Source of the DNA: Acinetobacter suaedae
GTDB lineage: Bacteria; Pseudomonadota; Gammaproteobacteria; Pseudomonadales; Moraxellaceae
Assembly (NCBI RefSeq): GCF_008630915.1
Contig: NZ_CP043909.1
Location: forward strand, 248,001-312,000
DNA: 64,000 nt
Direction of reading: 5' to 3'
Part shown: positions 25,627 through 36,088 of the stretch, one piece after another
Numbering within the stretch: position 1 is the stretch's first letter
Layout of the letters: each line of letters starts with the position of its first letter
Translations under genes and position numbers: made by a program
The notes under the pieces: model-generated
What the model was told of the DNA's origin: nothing
Database searches by the model: none
What the model saw: the letters and a program-made list of their open reading frames with translations, nothing else

Positions 25627-28221
25627 CTATTGAATTTGATTAATTAAATTTTCAATACCATCACGCTCTCTTTGAGGTGCTGTATTTTGAGTTGTTGACC
25701 CCATGTTGGGTGGAGCCTTGCGTGTTGGAGTGATCGGTTGCTCTGTGTTGGAGTTTGTTTCAGATAAGTCTGAAAAATCACGTTGAGCAGATGATGGCGG
25801 TGCAGGAGGCGCAGGGCGATAAAGTGGGCGAGCCAATGGTGGAGAGGCACGGTACTCTTTGCGATCTTGATTCTGCTGAACCTGTAATTGATCATGCGAG
25901 ATTGGATCTTTCGCATCCTTATCTAGTTTTACCCATGCAGAAGGCGTATCTTTTAGGGCGTTTGCCATAAAGTTTGTCCAAATTGGAAGCGCAGCTACCC
26001 CACCATATTCTCTACGACCGAGTGTACGAGGTTGATCGAATCCAACCCATGCAATGGCTACAAGATTGCCATTAAAACCAGCAAACCAAGCATCTTTAGC
26101 ATCGTTGGTTGTACCTGTTTTACCACCTAAATCATCACGTCCTATTTTTAAAGCTGCACGTCCAGTACCGTGTTGAATAACATCACGCAAGATGTTCGCC
26201 ATATCATAGGCAGAGCTAGATTTTATAATGCGTTGTGCTTGACGGTAATCACTGCTGTTTTTAATTGGTTGCTCTGGCTGATTTGTGTTTTCAACAGTTT
26301 CAGAAGCAGCGGCAGTCTGTTCTAAACTTTGATTGGTAATCTCGGTAACATGAGTTTGTTGTTCATCGGCTGTATCGGTTTGCTTTGTTTTGATTGCAGC
26401 GTTTTTACTTATACATGGGATGCAAGCATATTCGGGTTTGGCTGTGTAAATTACTTTACCAGTAACATCTTCAATGCGTTGAATAAAATGGGGTTGGATG
26501 CGGTAACCACCATTGGCAAAAGTTGCATAACCTGTTGCCATTTGAACAGGGAGTACCTGTGGTGTACCTAGGGCAATCGTATAGTTACGAGGAATTTGAT
26601 CGTCTTGAAGTCCGAAATCCATGAATAACTGACGTGTGCGTTCGATCCCAACATTTTGTAGTAAGCGCACTGAAACTGTATTTCGAGATAGGTATAACGC
26701 ACGTCGTAATGGAATCATGCCAAGATAGCGCCCATCAGAGTTTCTTGGTGACCATTTTCCAATGGTAATGGGGCTGTCATTGACCATGCTATATGGAGTC
26801 ATACCACGCTCTAAGGCAAGTGCATACACAAAAGGTTTGATTGTTGAGCCTGGTTGACGCCACCCTTGGATGGCACGGTTAAATTTAGAATGATAAAAGT
26901 TATATCCTCCAACAACAGCTTCTATTGCGCCATCATTTGGATTTAACGCAATCAATTGTCCTTGAACTTTAGGAATTTGGGTTAAAGCCCAAGCTGTTTT
27001 ATCTTTGTTTGGACGTAAGCGAACAATATCTTTTACTTTAACAATTTGTGAGGCATTTGATGGCGCACCACCTACACTATTGACATTACGATAAGGGCGA
27101 ACCCATGACATGCCTGACCAATTTACAGTAACAGTCGATCCGTCTTGTAATAAGGCTTCAAAAGAGTTGTTATTTACCTTGGTCACTTGCGCTGGAACTG
27201 TATTGGCAAAGGCCATAAATTGGTTCAGTGGTTGATCATGTGCTTCTGGACCACGCCAACCATGACGTCGATCATATGCTTCTAATCCATCTTGGAGTGC
27301 TTGCTCAGCATAACGTTGGCGGTTGCTATCAATAGTCGTATAGACTTTATAGCCAGAATCGATAGCTTGTTCACCAAAATGTTTTACTAATTCAGAACGA
27401 ACCATTTCACCGACATAAGGAAAGACATTGGTTACAGACCGATCAACCATATTTAAGTTGATTGGTTCCGCGACAGCTTTTTGATATTGGGATTGGTTGA
27501 TGTAGCCGAGTTGCAACATGCGACCAAGAATCCAGTTACGGCGTTCAAGTGCACGTTGAGGATTGGCAACAGGATTATATCGAGAAGGAGCCTTTGGTAA
27601 TCCTGCGATCATCGCCATTTGCGCAGTGCTCAACTCATTAATTTCTTTGTTGTAATAGATGCGAGCTGCAGCAGCAATACCATAGGCATTTTTACCCAAA
27701 AAGATTTTGTTTACATAAGAACTCAAAATCTCTTGCTTGGTTAATTTCTGCTCAATTTTGCGTGCAAGAAAGACTTCTGTCAGCTTGCGTCGAAGCGTTC
27801 GCTCTGGACTTAAATAATAATTTTTCGCTACCTGCATGGTGATCGTTGAACCACCTGTTTGAACATCAGAACCAGTAATTGACTCGGTTATCGCTCTCCC
27901 GAGGCCTTTAAAACTGATACCACTATGCTCAAAAAATGATGAATCTTCAGCAGCCAAGAATGCATGAATAAAGGTGGGTGGAATTTGTTCATATTCAACA
28001 GGAATAGAAAGGTTTCCGCCATATTCTGCAATCAACTGATTATCTGCTGTGTAGACCTGCAATGGTTTTATGAGAGGCGCCTTTTTTAGTGAACTCATAT
28101 CAGGCAAAGAAGGTGCCAGATAGAGATACATGCCATAAAATCCCATTGGAAGTGAGACTAAGATAATAATCAGGATCAAAAAAAATGGGCGAACAATACC
28201 AGAACTGGATAGCTTTTTCAT
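25627..28221 (-). CDS. mrcA: Class A penicillin-binding protein PBP1a
   Basis: A bifunctional peptidoglycan glycosyltransferase and transpeptidase, 864 residues. It has a membrane anchor at about 10-34. The GT51 domain has catalytic E92 in AAEDSSFFEHSG, then GGSTITMQVAKN and RKLTEVFLARKIEQ. The transpeptidase motifs are S459-T-I-K, SRNT and K701-T-G-T. A low-complexity Thr/Glu/Gln insert (about 605-650) precedes the KTG motif, and the tail (about 790-864) is rich in Pro, Arg and Asn, probably disordered. It is divergent from pilM, the usual ponA-pilM arrangement in many gammaproteobacteria. Confidence 0.96.
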   Translation of the reverse strand: MKKLSSSGIVRPFFLILIIILVSLPMGFYGMYLYLAPSLPDMSSLKKAPLIKPLQVYTADNQLIAEYGGNLSIPVEYEQIPPTFIHAFLAAEDSSFFEHSGISFKGLGRAITESITGSDVQTGGSTITMQVAKNYYLSPERTLRRKLTEVFLARKIEQKLTKQEILSSYVNKIFLGKNAYGIAAAARIYYNKEINELSTAQMAMIAGLPKAPSRYNPVANPQRALERRNWILGRMLQLGYINQSQYQKAVAEPINLNMVDRSVTNVFPYVGEMVRSELVKHFGEQAIDSGYKVYTTIDSNRQRYAEQALQDGLEAYDRRHGWRGPEAHDQPLNQFMAFANTVPAQVTKVNNNSFEALLQDGSTVTVNWSGMSWVRPYRNVNSVGGAPSNASQIVKVKDIVRLRPNKDKTAWALTQIPKVQGQLIALNPNDGAIEAVVGGYNFYHSKFNRAIQGWRQPGSTIKPFVYALALERGMTPYSMVNDSPITIGKWSPRNSDGRYLGMIPLRRALYLSRNTVSVRLLQNVGIERTRQLFMDFGLQDDQIPRNYTIALGTPQVLPVQMATGYATFANGGYRIQPHFIQRIEDVTGKVIYTAKPEYACIPCISKNAAIKTKQTDTADEQQTHVTEITNQSLEQTAAASETVENTNQPEQPIKNSSDYRQAQRIIKSSSAYDMANILRDVIQHGTGRAALKIGRDDLGGKTGTTNDAKDAWFAGFNGNLVAIAWVGFDQPRTLGRREYGGVAALPIWTNFMANALKDTPSAWVKLDKDAKDPISHDQLQVQQNQDRKEYRASPPLARPLYRPAPPAPPSSAQRDFSDLSETNSNTEQPITPTRKAPPNMGSTTQNTAPQRERDGIENLINQIQ

Positions 28222-28289
28222 AATAAGTAAGTTTTAATAAGAGCGAATGGCAAACTAATTGTGGTCAGTATATCCTTTAGACATGCGGA

Positions 28290-28319
28290 TTGTTAGATGA
28301 GATATTGTATCCGTATTAT
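28290..28319 (+). promoter_or_regulatory. Candidate sigma70 promoter of pilMNOPQ
   Basis: TTGTTA (28290-28295), an 18-nt spacer, then TATTAT (28314-28319), in the 162-nt divergent region between mrcA and pilM, 65 nt before the pilM start. Confidence 0.4.
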
Positions 28320-28383
28320 TAAAGACCAAAACAAATTAGTATGTTGTATTTTTTGGGGATAAAAAAATAAATAGGAAAGTATT

Positions 28384-29442
28384 GTGCTCAGGTTATATCG
28401 TAAACCAAATAAGGGGTTAGTGGGGGTCGATATCAGTTCGACAACCGTGAAATTATTGGAGCTCTCTGTAAAGAACGGTAGATATTGGGTTGAAAGTTAT
28501 GCCGTGATGCCACTGCCTGAAAATAGTGTGGTGGAAAAAAGCATTCTGAACCCAGAAGCAGTTGGTGATGCGCTTGAAAGAGTGGTAAACCTTGCAAATC
28601 CGCATACCAGTAATGTCGCGATGGCAGTTCCAACATCTATGGTCATCAATAAGATTATAGAAATGGATGCTGACATGACGGATGATGAGCGAGAAGTTCA
28701 AATTCGTATGGATGCTGAGCAATACATTCCGTTCCCATTAGATGAAGTAAGTTTAGACTTTGAAGTTTTGCCTGATCGATTAAACAATCCAAATCGGGTA
28801 AATGTATTACTTGTTGCAACACGTACCGAAAATGTTGACACCCGTGTTGAAGTACTCGAACTTGCAGGATTAACTGCTAAAACTGCAGATGTTGAAAGCT
28901 ATGCAATGGAGCGAGCATTTAGTGTCTTTGCCGATACACTTCCTATGGGGGCAAATACCGTTGGTATCTTAGATATCGGTCATACCATGACCACATTGTC
29001 TGTGATGCAGAAAGGCAAAATTATCTACACACGTGAGCAGGTTTTTGGTGGTCGACAGCTAACACAAGATATTCAAAGTCGTTATGGTTTATCTTTTGAA
29101 GAAGCGGGTCGGGCAAAAAAAGAAAGAACGCTTCCAGATGATTATGATATTGAAGTGTTGGAGCCGTTTTTGGATGCTGTAGTGCAACAGGCAGCACGTT
29201 CACTACAATTCTTCTTTTCATCATCTCAATTTAATGAAATTGATCATATCTTGCTTGCTGGCGGAAATGCGAATATTCCTGGCCTAGCGAAGTTATTACA
29301 ACAAAAACTCGGTTACCGAGTGACAATTGCCAATCCATTCCTACAAATGGGTTTTTCTCCACAAATCGATATTAAAAAAATTGAAAATGATGCGTCCTCA
29401 TTGATGGTTGCATGTGGTTTGGCATTGAGGAGTTTTGATTAA
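28384..29442 (+). CDS. pilM: Type IV pilus alignment protein PilM
   Basis: A cytoplasmic actin/FtsA-like protein, 352 residues, starting with GTG behind AGGAAA. Nucleotide-binding segments are GVDISSTTVKLLEL (about 14-27), LDIGHTMTTLSVMQ (near 197) and LLAGGNANIPGL (near 296). It binds the N-terminus of PilN and joins the motor to the inner-membrane PilN/O complex. The stop overlaps the pilN start, and the whole pilMNOPQ set is tightly coupled. Confidence 0.96.
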   Translation: MLRLYRKPNKGLVGVDISSTTVKLLELSVKNGRYWVESYAVMPLPENSVVEKSILNPEAVGDALERVVNLANPHTSNVAMAVPTSMVINKIIEMDADMTDDEREVQIRMDAEQYIPFPLDEVSLDFEVLPDRLNNPNRVNVLLVATRTENVDTRVEVLELAGLTAKTADVESYAMERAFSVFADTLPMGANTVGILDIGHTMTTLSVMQKGKIIYTREQVFGGRQLTQDIQSRYGLSFEEAGRAKKERTLPDDYDIEVLEPFLDAVVQQAARSLQFFFSSSQFNEIDHILLAGGNANIPGLAKLLQQKLGYRVTIANPFLQMGFSPQIDIKKIENDASSLMVACGLALRSFD

Positions 29443-30086
29443 TGGCAAAGATTAATTTACTCCCTTGGCGCGATGAGCTAAGAGAACAAAGAAAGAAACA
29501 ATTTATTGCATTTTGCGTTGGGGTAGCTGCTTTAGGGATTGCATCTGTATTTACAGCATGGATGTATTTTGACCATAAACTCAATGATCAAGAACAAGCA
29601 AATCAATTTATTGTAAGTACCAATCAAAACTTAGATGTACAGTTGAAATCGCTGGAGGGCTTGCAAGAGCGTCGTAATGCGATTATTGAGCGTATGAAGT
29701 TAATTCAAGGTCTTCAAGGCCAGCGACCAGTTATCGTTCGTTTAGTGGATGAGTTGGTTCGTGTAACTCCGCCGACAATGTATATCACTAAGTTTACGCG
29801 TACAGGTGATAAATTTACGATTGAAGGAAAGGCAGAAAGTCCAAATACGGTTGCTGAGTTACTACGTAATTTAGAAGCTTCTCCGTGGTATCGGAATGCA
29901 TTTATGAACTCCTTTTTGGCATCAGAAGAGAAAAAAGATAAAGCGGTTAGTTCTTTAGTTCCTCGTGTTGAAGAAAATTATGGAAGTTTCGTTGTTACTG
30001 TAGATTTGGGTGAAATTGGAACCACGGTAGCGAATGACTCTGCTTCGGATACAGCTGCATCAGCAACAGTGGGAGGCGCACAATGA
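29442..30086 (+). CDS. pilN: Type IV pilus inner-membrane protein PilN
   Basis: 214 residues. The N-terminal INLLPWRDELREQRKKQ is the conserved PilM-binding peptide, followed by one membrane helix (about 20-42), a coiled coil and a periplasmic ferredoxin-like fold that dimerises with PilO. The tail is Ala/Ser/Thr-rich and looks disordered. It overlaps pilM by one base and pilO by four. Confidence 0.95.
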   Translation: MAKINLLPWRDELREQRKKQFIAFCVGVAALGIASVFTAWMYFDHKLNDQEQANQFIVSTNQNLDVQLKSLEGLQERRNAIIERMKLIQGLQGQRPVIVRLVDELVRVTPPTMYITKFTRTGDKFTIEGKAESPNTVAELLRNLEASPWYRNAFMNSFLASEEKKDKAVSSLVPRVEENYGSFVVTVDLGEIGTTVANDSASDTAASATVGGAQ

Positions 30087-30793
30087 GCCAAGATGAATTG
30101 AATGATCTTAATCAAGAAGGTGCAGCTGTTAAGAAAAAGAAGATGACAGTTGAGCAGTTTTTCCAGCAGTTTAATACCTTGGACATGAATAACTATGGCA
30201 GTTGGCCATGGTCGGTGAAAGTGACGTGTTGGATTTTTATTTTGTTGGCTGTCGCTGCATTGGGGTATTTTTTAGTCATCCAAAAACAGTTACAAACTAT
30301 TGCGAATGCTCAAGCACGTGAACAAAGTCTGTTAAATGAATTTAGAGAAAAGGAATCTAAATTACGTAATTTGCAGCAATATCAAACTCAGTTGCAAGAA
30401 ATGGAAGCGAATTTCAATCAGCAACTTGAACAATTACCAAAAGAGACGGAAATTCCAAGCTTGGTTGAGGATATGAACTTAACGGGAGTAAATTCTGGTC
30501 TGAAATTTAAAAACATTCGTTTAGAAAAAGAAATTAGACAAGAGTTCTTTATTGAACAGCCAATTAGCTTAGAAGCGACAGGTGATTATCACGCTTTTGG
30601 TGCTTTTGCGACAGGGATTGCCTCATTACCTCGAATTGTGACTTTACATGATTTCACGGTTGAAGCGAAAGAAGATACGCAGAAAAAATCAGATATTCCT
30701 GTTGTTCATTATACAGTTAAAGCAAAAACCTATCGTTATGTTGGTGCAGATGATCAGGCTGAAAGCACACCTGTTCAAGGGGGACAACGTTAA
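30083..30793 (+). CDS. pilO: Type IV pilus inner-membrane protein PilO
   Basis: 236 residues. A cytoplasmic tail (Lys-rich, MTVEQFFQQFNTLD), one membrane helix (about 48-68), a coiled coil (ANAQAREQSLLNEFREKESKL) and a periplasmic alpha/beta domain. It forms the alignment complex with PilN and PilP. It shares ATGA with pilN and TAATG with pilP. Confidence 0.95.
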   Translation: MSQDELNDLNQEGAAVKKKKMTVEQFFQQFNTLDMNNYGSWPWSVKVTCWIFILLAVAALGYFLVIQKQLQTIANAQAREQSLLNEFREKESKLRNLQQYQTQLQEMEANFNQQLEQLPKETEIPSLVEDMNLTGVNSGLKFKNIRLEKEIRQEFFIEQPISLEATGDYHAFGAFATGIASLPRIVTLHDFTVEAKEDTQKKSDIPVVHYTVKAKTYRYVGADDQAESTPVQGGQR

Positions 30794-31320
30794 TGAATAA
30801 TTATAAGTTATTACTTTTATTATTAGTTACGCTTGGAGGTGTTGGGTGTGATTCTCGTATTGATTCGGTGAATCAAAAAATGGCTGAGATTCGCAATCAA
30901 CCGCCATTGCCTATTGAGCCTGCACCTGTCTTTATGCCAGTCCCTTTATTTAATTATTCAGCGCATCAGCTTAAAAGTCCGTTCATGCCAAGTTCATTGG
31001 CTGCTGAATTAAAAATCATGGCAGGAAAACGTGTTTATCCTAATTTTAATCGCCAACCTCAGCCTTTAGAGAGTTATGCCTTAGAGTCTCTAAATATGAA
31101 AGGTAGTATGCGTGGCCGAACAAATGAAACCCTTGCACTGATTCAGACGCCAGATGGACAAATTGAGCGAGTACAAGTAGGGAGTTATTTAGGGATGAAT
31201 CAAGGGCGTATTATTAAAATTAGTCCAACACAAATTGATTTGGTTGAGATCGTTCCTGATGGGCGAGAGGGTTATGTTGAGAGACCAAGAACACTCGTTT
31301 TAATTGGACCTGCGCCGTAA
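30793..31320 (+). CDS. pilP: Type IV pilus lipoprotein PilP
   Basis: 175 residues with a lipoprotein signal peptide (lipobox GVGC at about residues 16-19). It has a flexible Pro-rich linker (QPPLPIEPAPVFMPVP) and a C-terminal beta-sandwich (about 95-170) that contacts the secretin PilQ. It links the inner-membrane PilNO complex to PilQ. Confidence 0.94.
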   Translation: MNNYKLLLLLLVTLGGVGCDSRIDSVNQKMAEIRNQPPLPIEPAPVFMPVPLFNYSAHQLKSPFMPSSLAAELKIMAGKRVYPNFNRQPQPLESYALESLNMKGSMRGRTNETLALIQTPDGQIERVQVGSYLGMNQGRIIKISPTQIDLVEIVPDGREGYVERPRTLVLIGPAP

Positions 31321-31336
31321 GATTAAGGGAATAACA

Positions 31337-33514
31337 ATGAAAAAACAGTTTAAATATTCTTTATTTGGGGAAGCGAAGACCATGAATCGTGCATTCCGTC
31401 AATTTTCTATGGGTGCTGTTGCTATAGCAGTAATGCAAGTAGCTTCAGCACAAGTAAACATGACTAATATTGTGCCTATGGGTTTGGCGGATCAGGGGAC
31501 TGAGATTCGTGTCATGTTTAATGGTCTGCCACCACAGCCACAAGCATATCAACTTGAACAGCCTTCTCGTTTGATTTTGGATTTTGATAAAGCTAAACAA
31601 ACGTTAAAACAAACGTCTATCCCTGTTGCAACCAATGAGGCTAGTTCGGTTGAAGTTGCTGCTGATGATCAGCGCTCACGAGTGATTGTGAATCTAAAAG
31701 ATGCTGGCGCTTTTACTACACGTGTTGAAGGCAATACCTTTATTCTAAAAATTAATTCAGCTCGTCCTGCTATTGTGAGTCCTGTATCGACCACTGCACG
31801 TCAAGTACAACAAGGGGTTTCTAATATTGGTTTCCAGCGCGGTAATCAAGGTGAAGGCCTCGTTGTGATTGATTTATTGGGCAGTAATACCCCTGTGGAT
31901 GTACAGCAACAAGGTAGTAAAATTGTTGTGCGTACGATGGGGAATAAAATTCCTACCCATTTAGCACGTCGTTTAAACACCAATGACTTCGCTACTCCTG
32001 TGGCAAGTATTGATGCCTACAATGACAAAGGGAATGGTGTGATTACCATTCAGTCTGCAGGTAGTTATGAATATATGGCTTATCAAGCCGAAAATAAACT
32101 TACAATTAGCCTCAAACGACCTGAAGAAAAATCACCATTAAAAGCAAAATCTCAGACTTATACAGGCAATAAAATTTCCTTAGACTTCCAAGATATTGAA
32201 GTGCGACGCGTATTACAGTTACTCGCAGATTTTACCAATATCAACATGGTGGCTGCGGATACTGTACAAGGTAATATCACTTTACGTTTAAAGGATGTTC
32301 CTTGGGATCAGGCCTTGGATATCGTGCTGAAAACTAAAAACTTGGATAAGCGTCGTAATGGTAATGTGATTTGGATTGCACCAGTGGCAGAACTGATCAA
32401 GGCTGAGGAAGAAGAGGCAAAAGCCATCGCTCAGAGTGTGAAGCTCGCGCCGATCCAATCAGAGTATATCAAGCTGAGTTATGCCAAAGCGGCGGATATC
32501 TTAAAGCTGATTGAAGATTCTCGTGACGGTAAGGCTGGGGCATCAAATCGTACTGCGAATTCAGATTCACTCGCACTGGAAAGTTTGTTAAGTCCACGTG
32601 GTAGTGCAGTGGCTGATGTACGAACCAATACTTTAATTGTAAATGATACTGCTCAAAATATTGACAAGATCCGTAAGATGGTTGATTTGCTGGATGTCTC
32701 TGTTAAGCAAGTTATGATCGAAGCCCGCATTGTTCGAGCAAGCACTGACTTTACGAAGGAAATGGGGGTGAAGTGGGGAATCTTGTCTCAAGGTATCACT
32801 CGAAATAATGATTTGCTGGTTGGTGGTAGTGATACTACGTTGTGGAATCTAAGAGAGCCTAAGAAAGACAGTGAGACTGGTGGGTGGAAGTATGAAATCG
32901 AACGTCCTGATAATTTAAATGTGGATTTGGGGGCGACGACTGCAGGCGCAAGCCGTATTGCTTTTGGCTTAATTAGTCTCTCTGATTTTATGTTGGATTT
33001 AGAACTGTCGGCAGTGCAAGCAGATGGTTATGGTGAAGTCATTTCAACACCAAAAGTAATGACTGCAGATAAACAACCTGCAAAAATTGAATCAGGAACA
33101 AAGATTCCATATTCCTCTTCAACTGGTGCAGGCGCAAATGCGGTACCTAAGACGGAGTTTATTGATGCAACATTGAGTTTGGATGTGACACCAAGCATCA
33201 CGCCAGATGGAAAAGTCATGATGAAACTCAATATTACCAAGGATGCGCCAAGTAACCCGACACCAACAGGTCAGCTAACAATTAGCAAGAACTCAATTGA
33301 TACTAACGTGTTGGTTGATAATGGTGAAACTGTGGTGCTTGGAGGGATTTTTGAGCAAGAAAATATCAGCTCGCAAATCAAAGTTCCATTTTTGGGGGAT
33401 CTTCCTTATGTCGGAAGGCTTTTCCGTCGAGATCTGAAAACAGACAATAAACGTGAACTGCTTATTTTTGTGACACCGAGAATTGTTAATGACACTTTGA
33501 CGAGAAATCATTAA
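31337..33514 (+). CDS. pilQ: Type IV pilus secretin PilQ
   Basis: The outer-membrane secretin through which the pilus passes. 725 residues from ATG 31337 (AAGGGA upstream). An in-frame ATG at 31382 with GGGGAAG upstream gives a compact signal peptide ending VASA, so that start is also plausible. In order: two AMIN domains (about 50-300), a secretin/TonB short N-terminal domain (KISLDFQDIEVRRVLQLLAD), an N1-type domain and the C-terminal secretin core with VDNGETVVLGGIFEQE, VPFLGDLPYVGRLFR and LLIFVTPRIV. Confidence 0.96.
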   Translation: MKKQFKYSLFGEAKTMNRAFRQFSMGAVAIAVMQVASAQVNMTNIVPMGLADQGTEIRVMFNGLPPQPQAYQLEQPSRLILDFDKAKQTLKQTSIPVATNEASSVEVAADDQRSRVIVNLKDAGAFTTRVEGNTFILKINSARPAIVSPVSTTARQVQQGVSNIGFQRGNQGEGLVVIDLLGSNTPVDVQQQGSKIVVRTMGNKIPTHLARRLNTNDFATPVASIDAYNDKGNGVITIQSAGSYEYMAYQAENKLTISLKRPEEKSPLKAKSQTYTGNKISLDFQDIEVRRVLQLLADFTNINMVAADTVQGNITLRLKDVPWDQALDIVLKTKNLDKRRNGNVIWIAPVAELIKAEEEEAKAIAQSVKLAPIQSEYIKLSYAKAADILKLIEDSRDGKAGASNRTANSDSLALESLLSPRGSAVADVRTNTLIVNDTAQNIDKIRKMVDLLDVSVKQVMIEARIVRASTDFTKEMGVKWGILSQGITRNNDLLVGGSDTTLWNLREPKKDSETGGWKYEIERPDNLNVDLGATTAGASRIAFGLISLSDFMLDLELSAVQADGYGEVISTPKVMTADKQPAKIESGTKIPYSSSTGAGANAVPKTEFIDATLSLDVTPSITPDGKVMMKLNITKDAPSNPTPTGQLTISKNSIDTNVLVDNGETVVLGGIFEQENISSQIKVPFLGDLPYVGRLFRRDLKTDNKRELLIFVTPRIVNDTLTRNH

Positions 33515-33552
33515 TATATTTTCAATAATCGCAATTAATATAGGTGGCGCAT

Positions 33553-34095
33553 TTGCCAAGCAAAGCGTTTGAATCCCTACCAAATATTTATTTGGTAGGG
33601 CCAATGGGGGCAGGGAAAACAACAGTTGGTAGACACTTAGCTGAGCTGTTAGGACGTGATTTCATGGATAGTGATCATGAGATTGAACGTAAAACAGGAG
33701 CGACGATTCCATGGATTTTTGAAAAAGAAGGTGAAGTGGGATTCCGTTTACGTGAAACAAATGTGTTGAATGATTTGACTGCTCGCTCTTCGCTGGTTTT
33801 AGCAACAGGCGGAGGGGCTGTAACTCAGCTTCCGAATCGAGAGCTTTTAAAACAACGAGGTATTGTTGTTTATCTATACACTCCTGTAGAACTTCAACTA
33901 CAGCGAACCTATCGAGATAAAAATCGTCCATTATTACAAGTTGAAAATCCAGAGCAGAAATTGCGTGATTTATTAGCAATCCGTGATCCTTTATATCGTG
34001 AGGTTGCGCATTATGTGATTGAGACCAATCAAGGTGCAGCACGGGATCTGGCTCAACGAATTCTGCAAGTGATTTTGTCTAAACAAGTTAAGTAA
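33553..34095 (+). CDS. aroK: Shikimate kinase
   Basis: Phosphorylates shikimate at the 3-OH with ATP in the chorismate pathway. The TTG at 33553 is preferred (MPSKAFESLPN, AGGTGG 6 nt upstream) over GTG 33544. About 180 residues. Walker A GPMGAGKTTVG is near residue 16. The shikimate-binding D-S-D follows in FMDSDHEIE, then GEVGFRLRE and ATGGGAV, and a lid arginine lies in YRDKNRPLL. It is directly followed by aroB, a widely conserved pair placed after pilQ. Confidence 0.95.
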   Translation: MPSKAFESLPNIYLVGPMGAGKTTVGRHLAELLGRDFMDSDHEIERKTGATIPWIFEKEGEVGFRLRETNVLNDLTARSSLVLATGGGAVTQLPNRELLKQRGIVVYLYTPVELQLQRTYRDKNRPLLQVENPEQKLRDLLAIRDPLYREVAHYVIETNQGAARDLAQRILQVILSKQVK

Positions 34096-34115
34096 GTCTG
34101 TAGTTGGTTTAAGTT

Positions 34116-35201
34116 ATGCAAACATTATATGTTGAGTTAGGTGAGCGTCGTTATCCGATCTTTATTGGTAGTCATTTAGATCCTAAAGCTTTGCTTGAGC
34201 CATATCTCCATGGGCGACAAGTCATGTTGGTCTCAAATACCACAGTTGCTCCTTTATATTTGCAAAGCTATAAAGACGCACTCATTCAATTGAATAAACA
34301 AGTTGCTGAATGTATTTTGCCGGATGGTGAGCAATATAAGGATATTCAACATCTTAATTTGATTTTTGATGCATTATTAGAGTCAGGTTTTAATCGTGAT
34401 TGCACTGTCCTCGCTTTAGGTGGTGGAGTAATTGGGGATATGGCAGGTTTTGCCTCTGCATGTTTTCAGCGTGGTGTGAATTTTATTCAAGTTCCAACAA
34501 CTCTTTTATCTCAAGTGGATTCGAGTGTTGGAGGTAAAACGGGAATTAATCACCCTTTGGGAAAAAATATGCTAGGCGCTTTTCAACAGCCGCAGGTGGT
34601 ACTTGCGGATATGGCGCAGTTGGATACCTTGCCTGATCGAGAATTATCAGCAGGCTTGGCTGAAGTCATTAAATATGCATTATTGGGTGATCAAGACTTT
34701 TTAGTATGGTTAGAGCAGAATATGGATGCATTGGTTGCTCGTGATGCAAACTTATTGGCTGAAGCAGTTTATCGTTCATGTGCTCACAAAGCACGTATTG
34801 TTGCCAATGATGAAAAAGAACAAGGTGAACGAGCCTTATTAAATTTAGGTCATACTTTTGGTCATGCGATAGAATCTTATTTGGGTTACGGTGTTTGGTT
34901 GCATGGAGAAGCTGTAGCTACAGGCATGGTCATGGCTGCAGATTTATCGCAGCGTTTGGGGTGGATTTCAGTTGAAGATGTAGAGCGTACAAAAAAAATC
35001 ATTCAACGTGCTAATTTACCGATATCATGTCCAAAAATTCCATTAGATGAGTTTCTAGCTTATATGGCGCATGATAAAAAAGTTTTGAATGGGCAATTGC
35101 GTCTAGTTTTGCTTCAAAGATTAGGGCAAGCGGTAATTACCAAAGACTTTGACATCGAGCTGATGAAACAATCTATTCTTGCAAATCAATCTGTATCATA
35201 A
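34116..35201 (+). CDS. aroB: 3-dehydroquinate synthase
   Basis: Converts DAHP to 3-dehydroquinate using NAD and a divalent metal. 361 residues. The NAD-binding [15 protein letters not shown], the [11 protein letters not shown] motif, and the metal-ligand regions [13 protein letters not shown] and [12 protein letters not shown] are present. It is 20 nt after aroK, probably in one transcript with the DamX-like gene that follows. Confidence 0.96.
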   Translation: MQTLYVELGERRYPIFIGSHLDPKALLEPYLHGRQVMLVSNTTVAPLYLQSYKDALIQLNKQVAECILPDGEQYKDIQHLNLIFDALLESGFNRDCTVLALGGGVIGDMAGFASACFQRGVNFIQVPTTLLSQVDSSVGGKTGINHPLGKNMLGAFQQPQVVLADMAQLDTLPDRELSAGLAEVIKYALLGDQDFLVWLEQNMDALVARDANLLAEAVYRSCAHKARIVANDEKEQGERALLNLGHTFGHAIESYLGYGVWLHGEAVATGMVMAADLSQRLGWISVEDVERTKKIIQRANLPISCPKIPLDEFLAYMAHDKKVLNGQLRLVLLQRLGQAVITKDFDIELMKQSILANQSVS

Positions 35202-35216
35202 ATCACGAAGGAAAGC

Positions 35217-36086
35217 ATGGCTGTGTCACGATCAATTTGGCAAAATATTCAACAATATAGCTGGCTGGTTCTAGCACTCGCTTGTTTAATTGCTGCATTG
35301 GTTTTTTGGGCAGTGACTGATCGTGACGCTTTGGTTGAGGTTGAGCAACCATCGAAAATTGATGTGTCTGTACAAATTCAACCAGAAAAAGTCGCTGCAA
35401 CTACGCATCTGGGAGCATTGTCAGATAGTGTGAGACCTTTGGATTTAAAAGCACGTGTTGTTGTCGCAAATGAACACCTTCCAGAGTTCCGTGGGACGAA
35501 ATATATAAAAGAGAATCAGCGAAAGTGGATTGTTGAGATTTTTCGAAGTTCAAATGAGGCAATTATTAAAAACTTTTTGTTAAATCGTTCAGATCGTAAA
35601 AAGTTTGTTTATTTCCGTTTAAGTAGTCCAGATCAAATTGAGCAATATGTTTTGGCATATGGTCTATTTGCGAATGCGGATGAAGCAAATCGACAATTCA
35701 CACAACTAGACTTAAAGCTTCCTGATTCAATTCAGCCAAAAGCGCAACGACTAGGAGTGTATGCAGATTTAGTGAATGATTTGGGTGCTGAAGAGATGAA
35801 GTTGGCAACCAATCGTCTTTATGAGATACAACTAAAACCAGCAGCTTTACCAAAGGTTGATGAAACTTTACTGCTTGGAACGAGCCGAGGTTCTACGTCA
35901 GCAAATAAAACGACTTCAACAGATGCATCGACTACAGTGAGAACAACGGTGACCCGTCGTGATGCACAAGGGAATGTTGTGAATGTTCAGCAAAATCAAT
36001 CTGCTGTTAATGCACCAACAAATGCAGAAAAAATAAAAGAAAATTCAGATTCTGCTAAGCGTGAAATCAGTGATCCTTTTAATTAA
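35217..36086 (+). CDS. SPOR-domain-like membrane protein (DamX-like)
   Basis: 289 residues, AAGGAA upstream. One N-terminal membrane helix (about 16-35, WLVLALACLIAALVFW) and then a periplasmic part. The segment about 135-180 (VYFRLSSPDQIEQYVLAYG, LFANADEANRQFTQL) matches the SPOR pattern, in which the domain binds glycan strands lacking stem peptides at the septum. The tail is Ser/Thr/Asn-rich and low complexity. A damX gene after aroB is the common order in gammaproteobacteria, which supports the call. Divisome localisation is inferred. Confidence 0.7.
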   Translation: MAVSRSIWQNIQQYSWLVLALACLIAALVFWAVTDRDALVEVEQPSKIDVSVQIQPEKVAATTHLGALSDSVRPLDLKARVVVANEHLPEFRGTKYIKENQRKWIVEIFRSSNEAIIKNFLLNRSDRKKFVYFRLSSPDQIEQYVLAYGLFANADEANRQFTQLDLKLPDSIQPKAQRLGVYADLVNDLGAEEMKLATNRLYEIQLKPAALPKVDETLLLGTSRGSTSANKTTSTDASTTVRTTVTRRDAQGNVVNVQQNQSAVNAPTNAEKIKENSDSAKREISDPFN

Positions 36087-36088
36087 TA

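Noticed and set aside
33662..34042. 126-codon open frame antisense to aroK
   Set aside because: Shadow frame; aroK motifs on the plus strand are complete.
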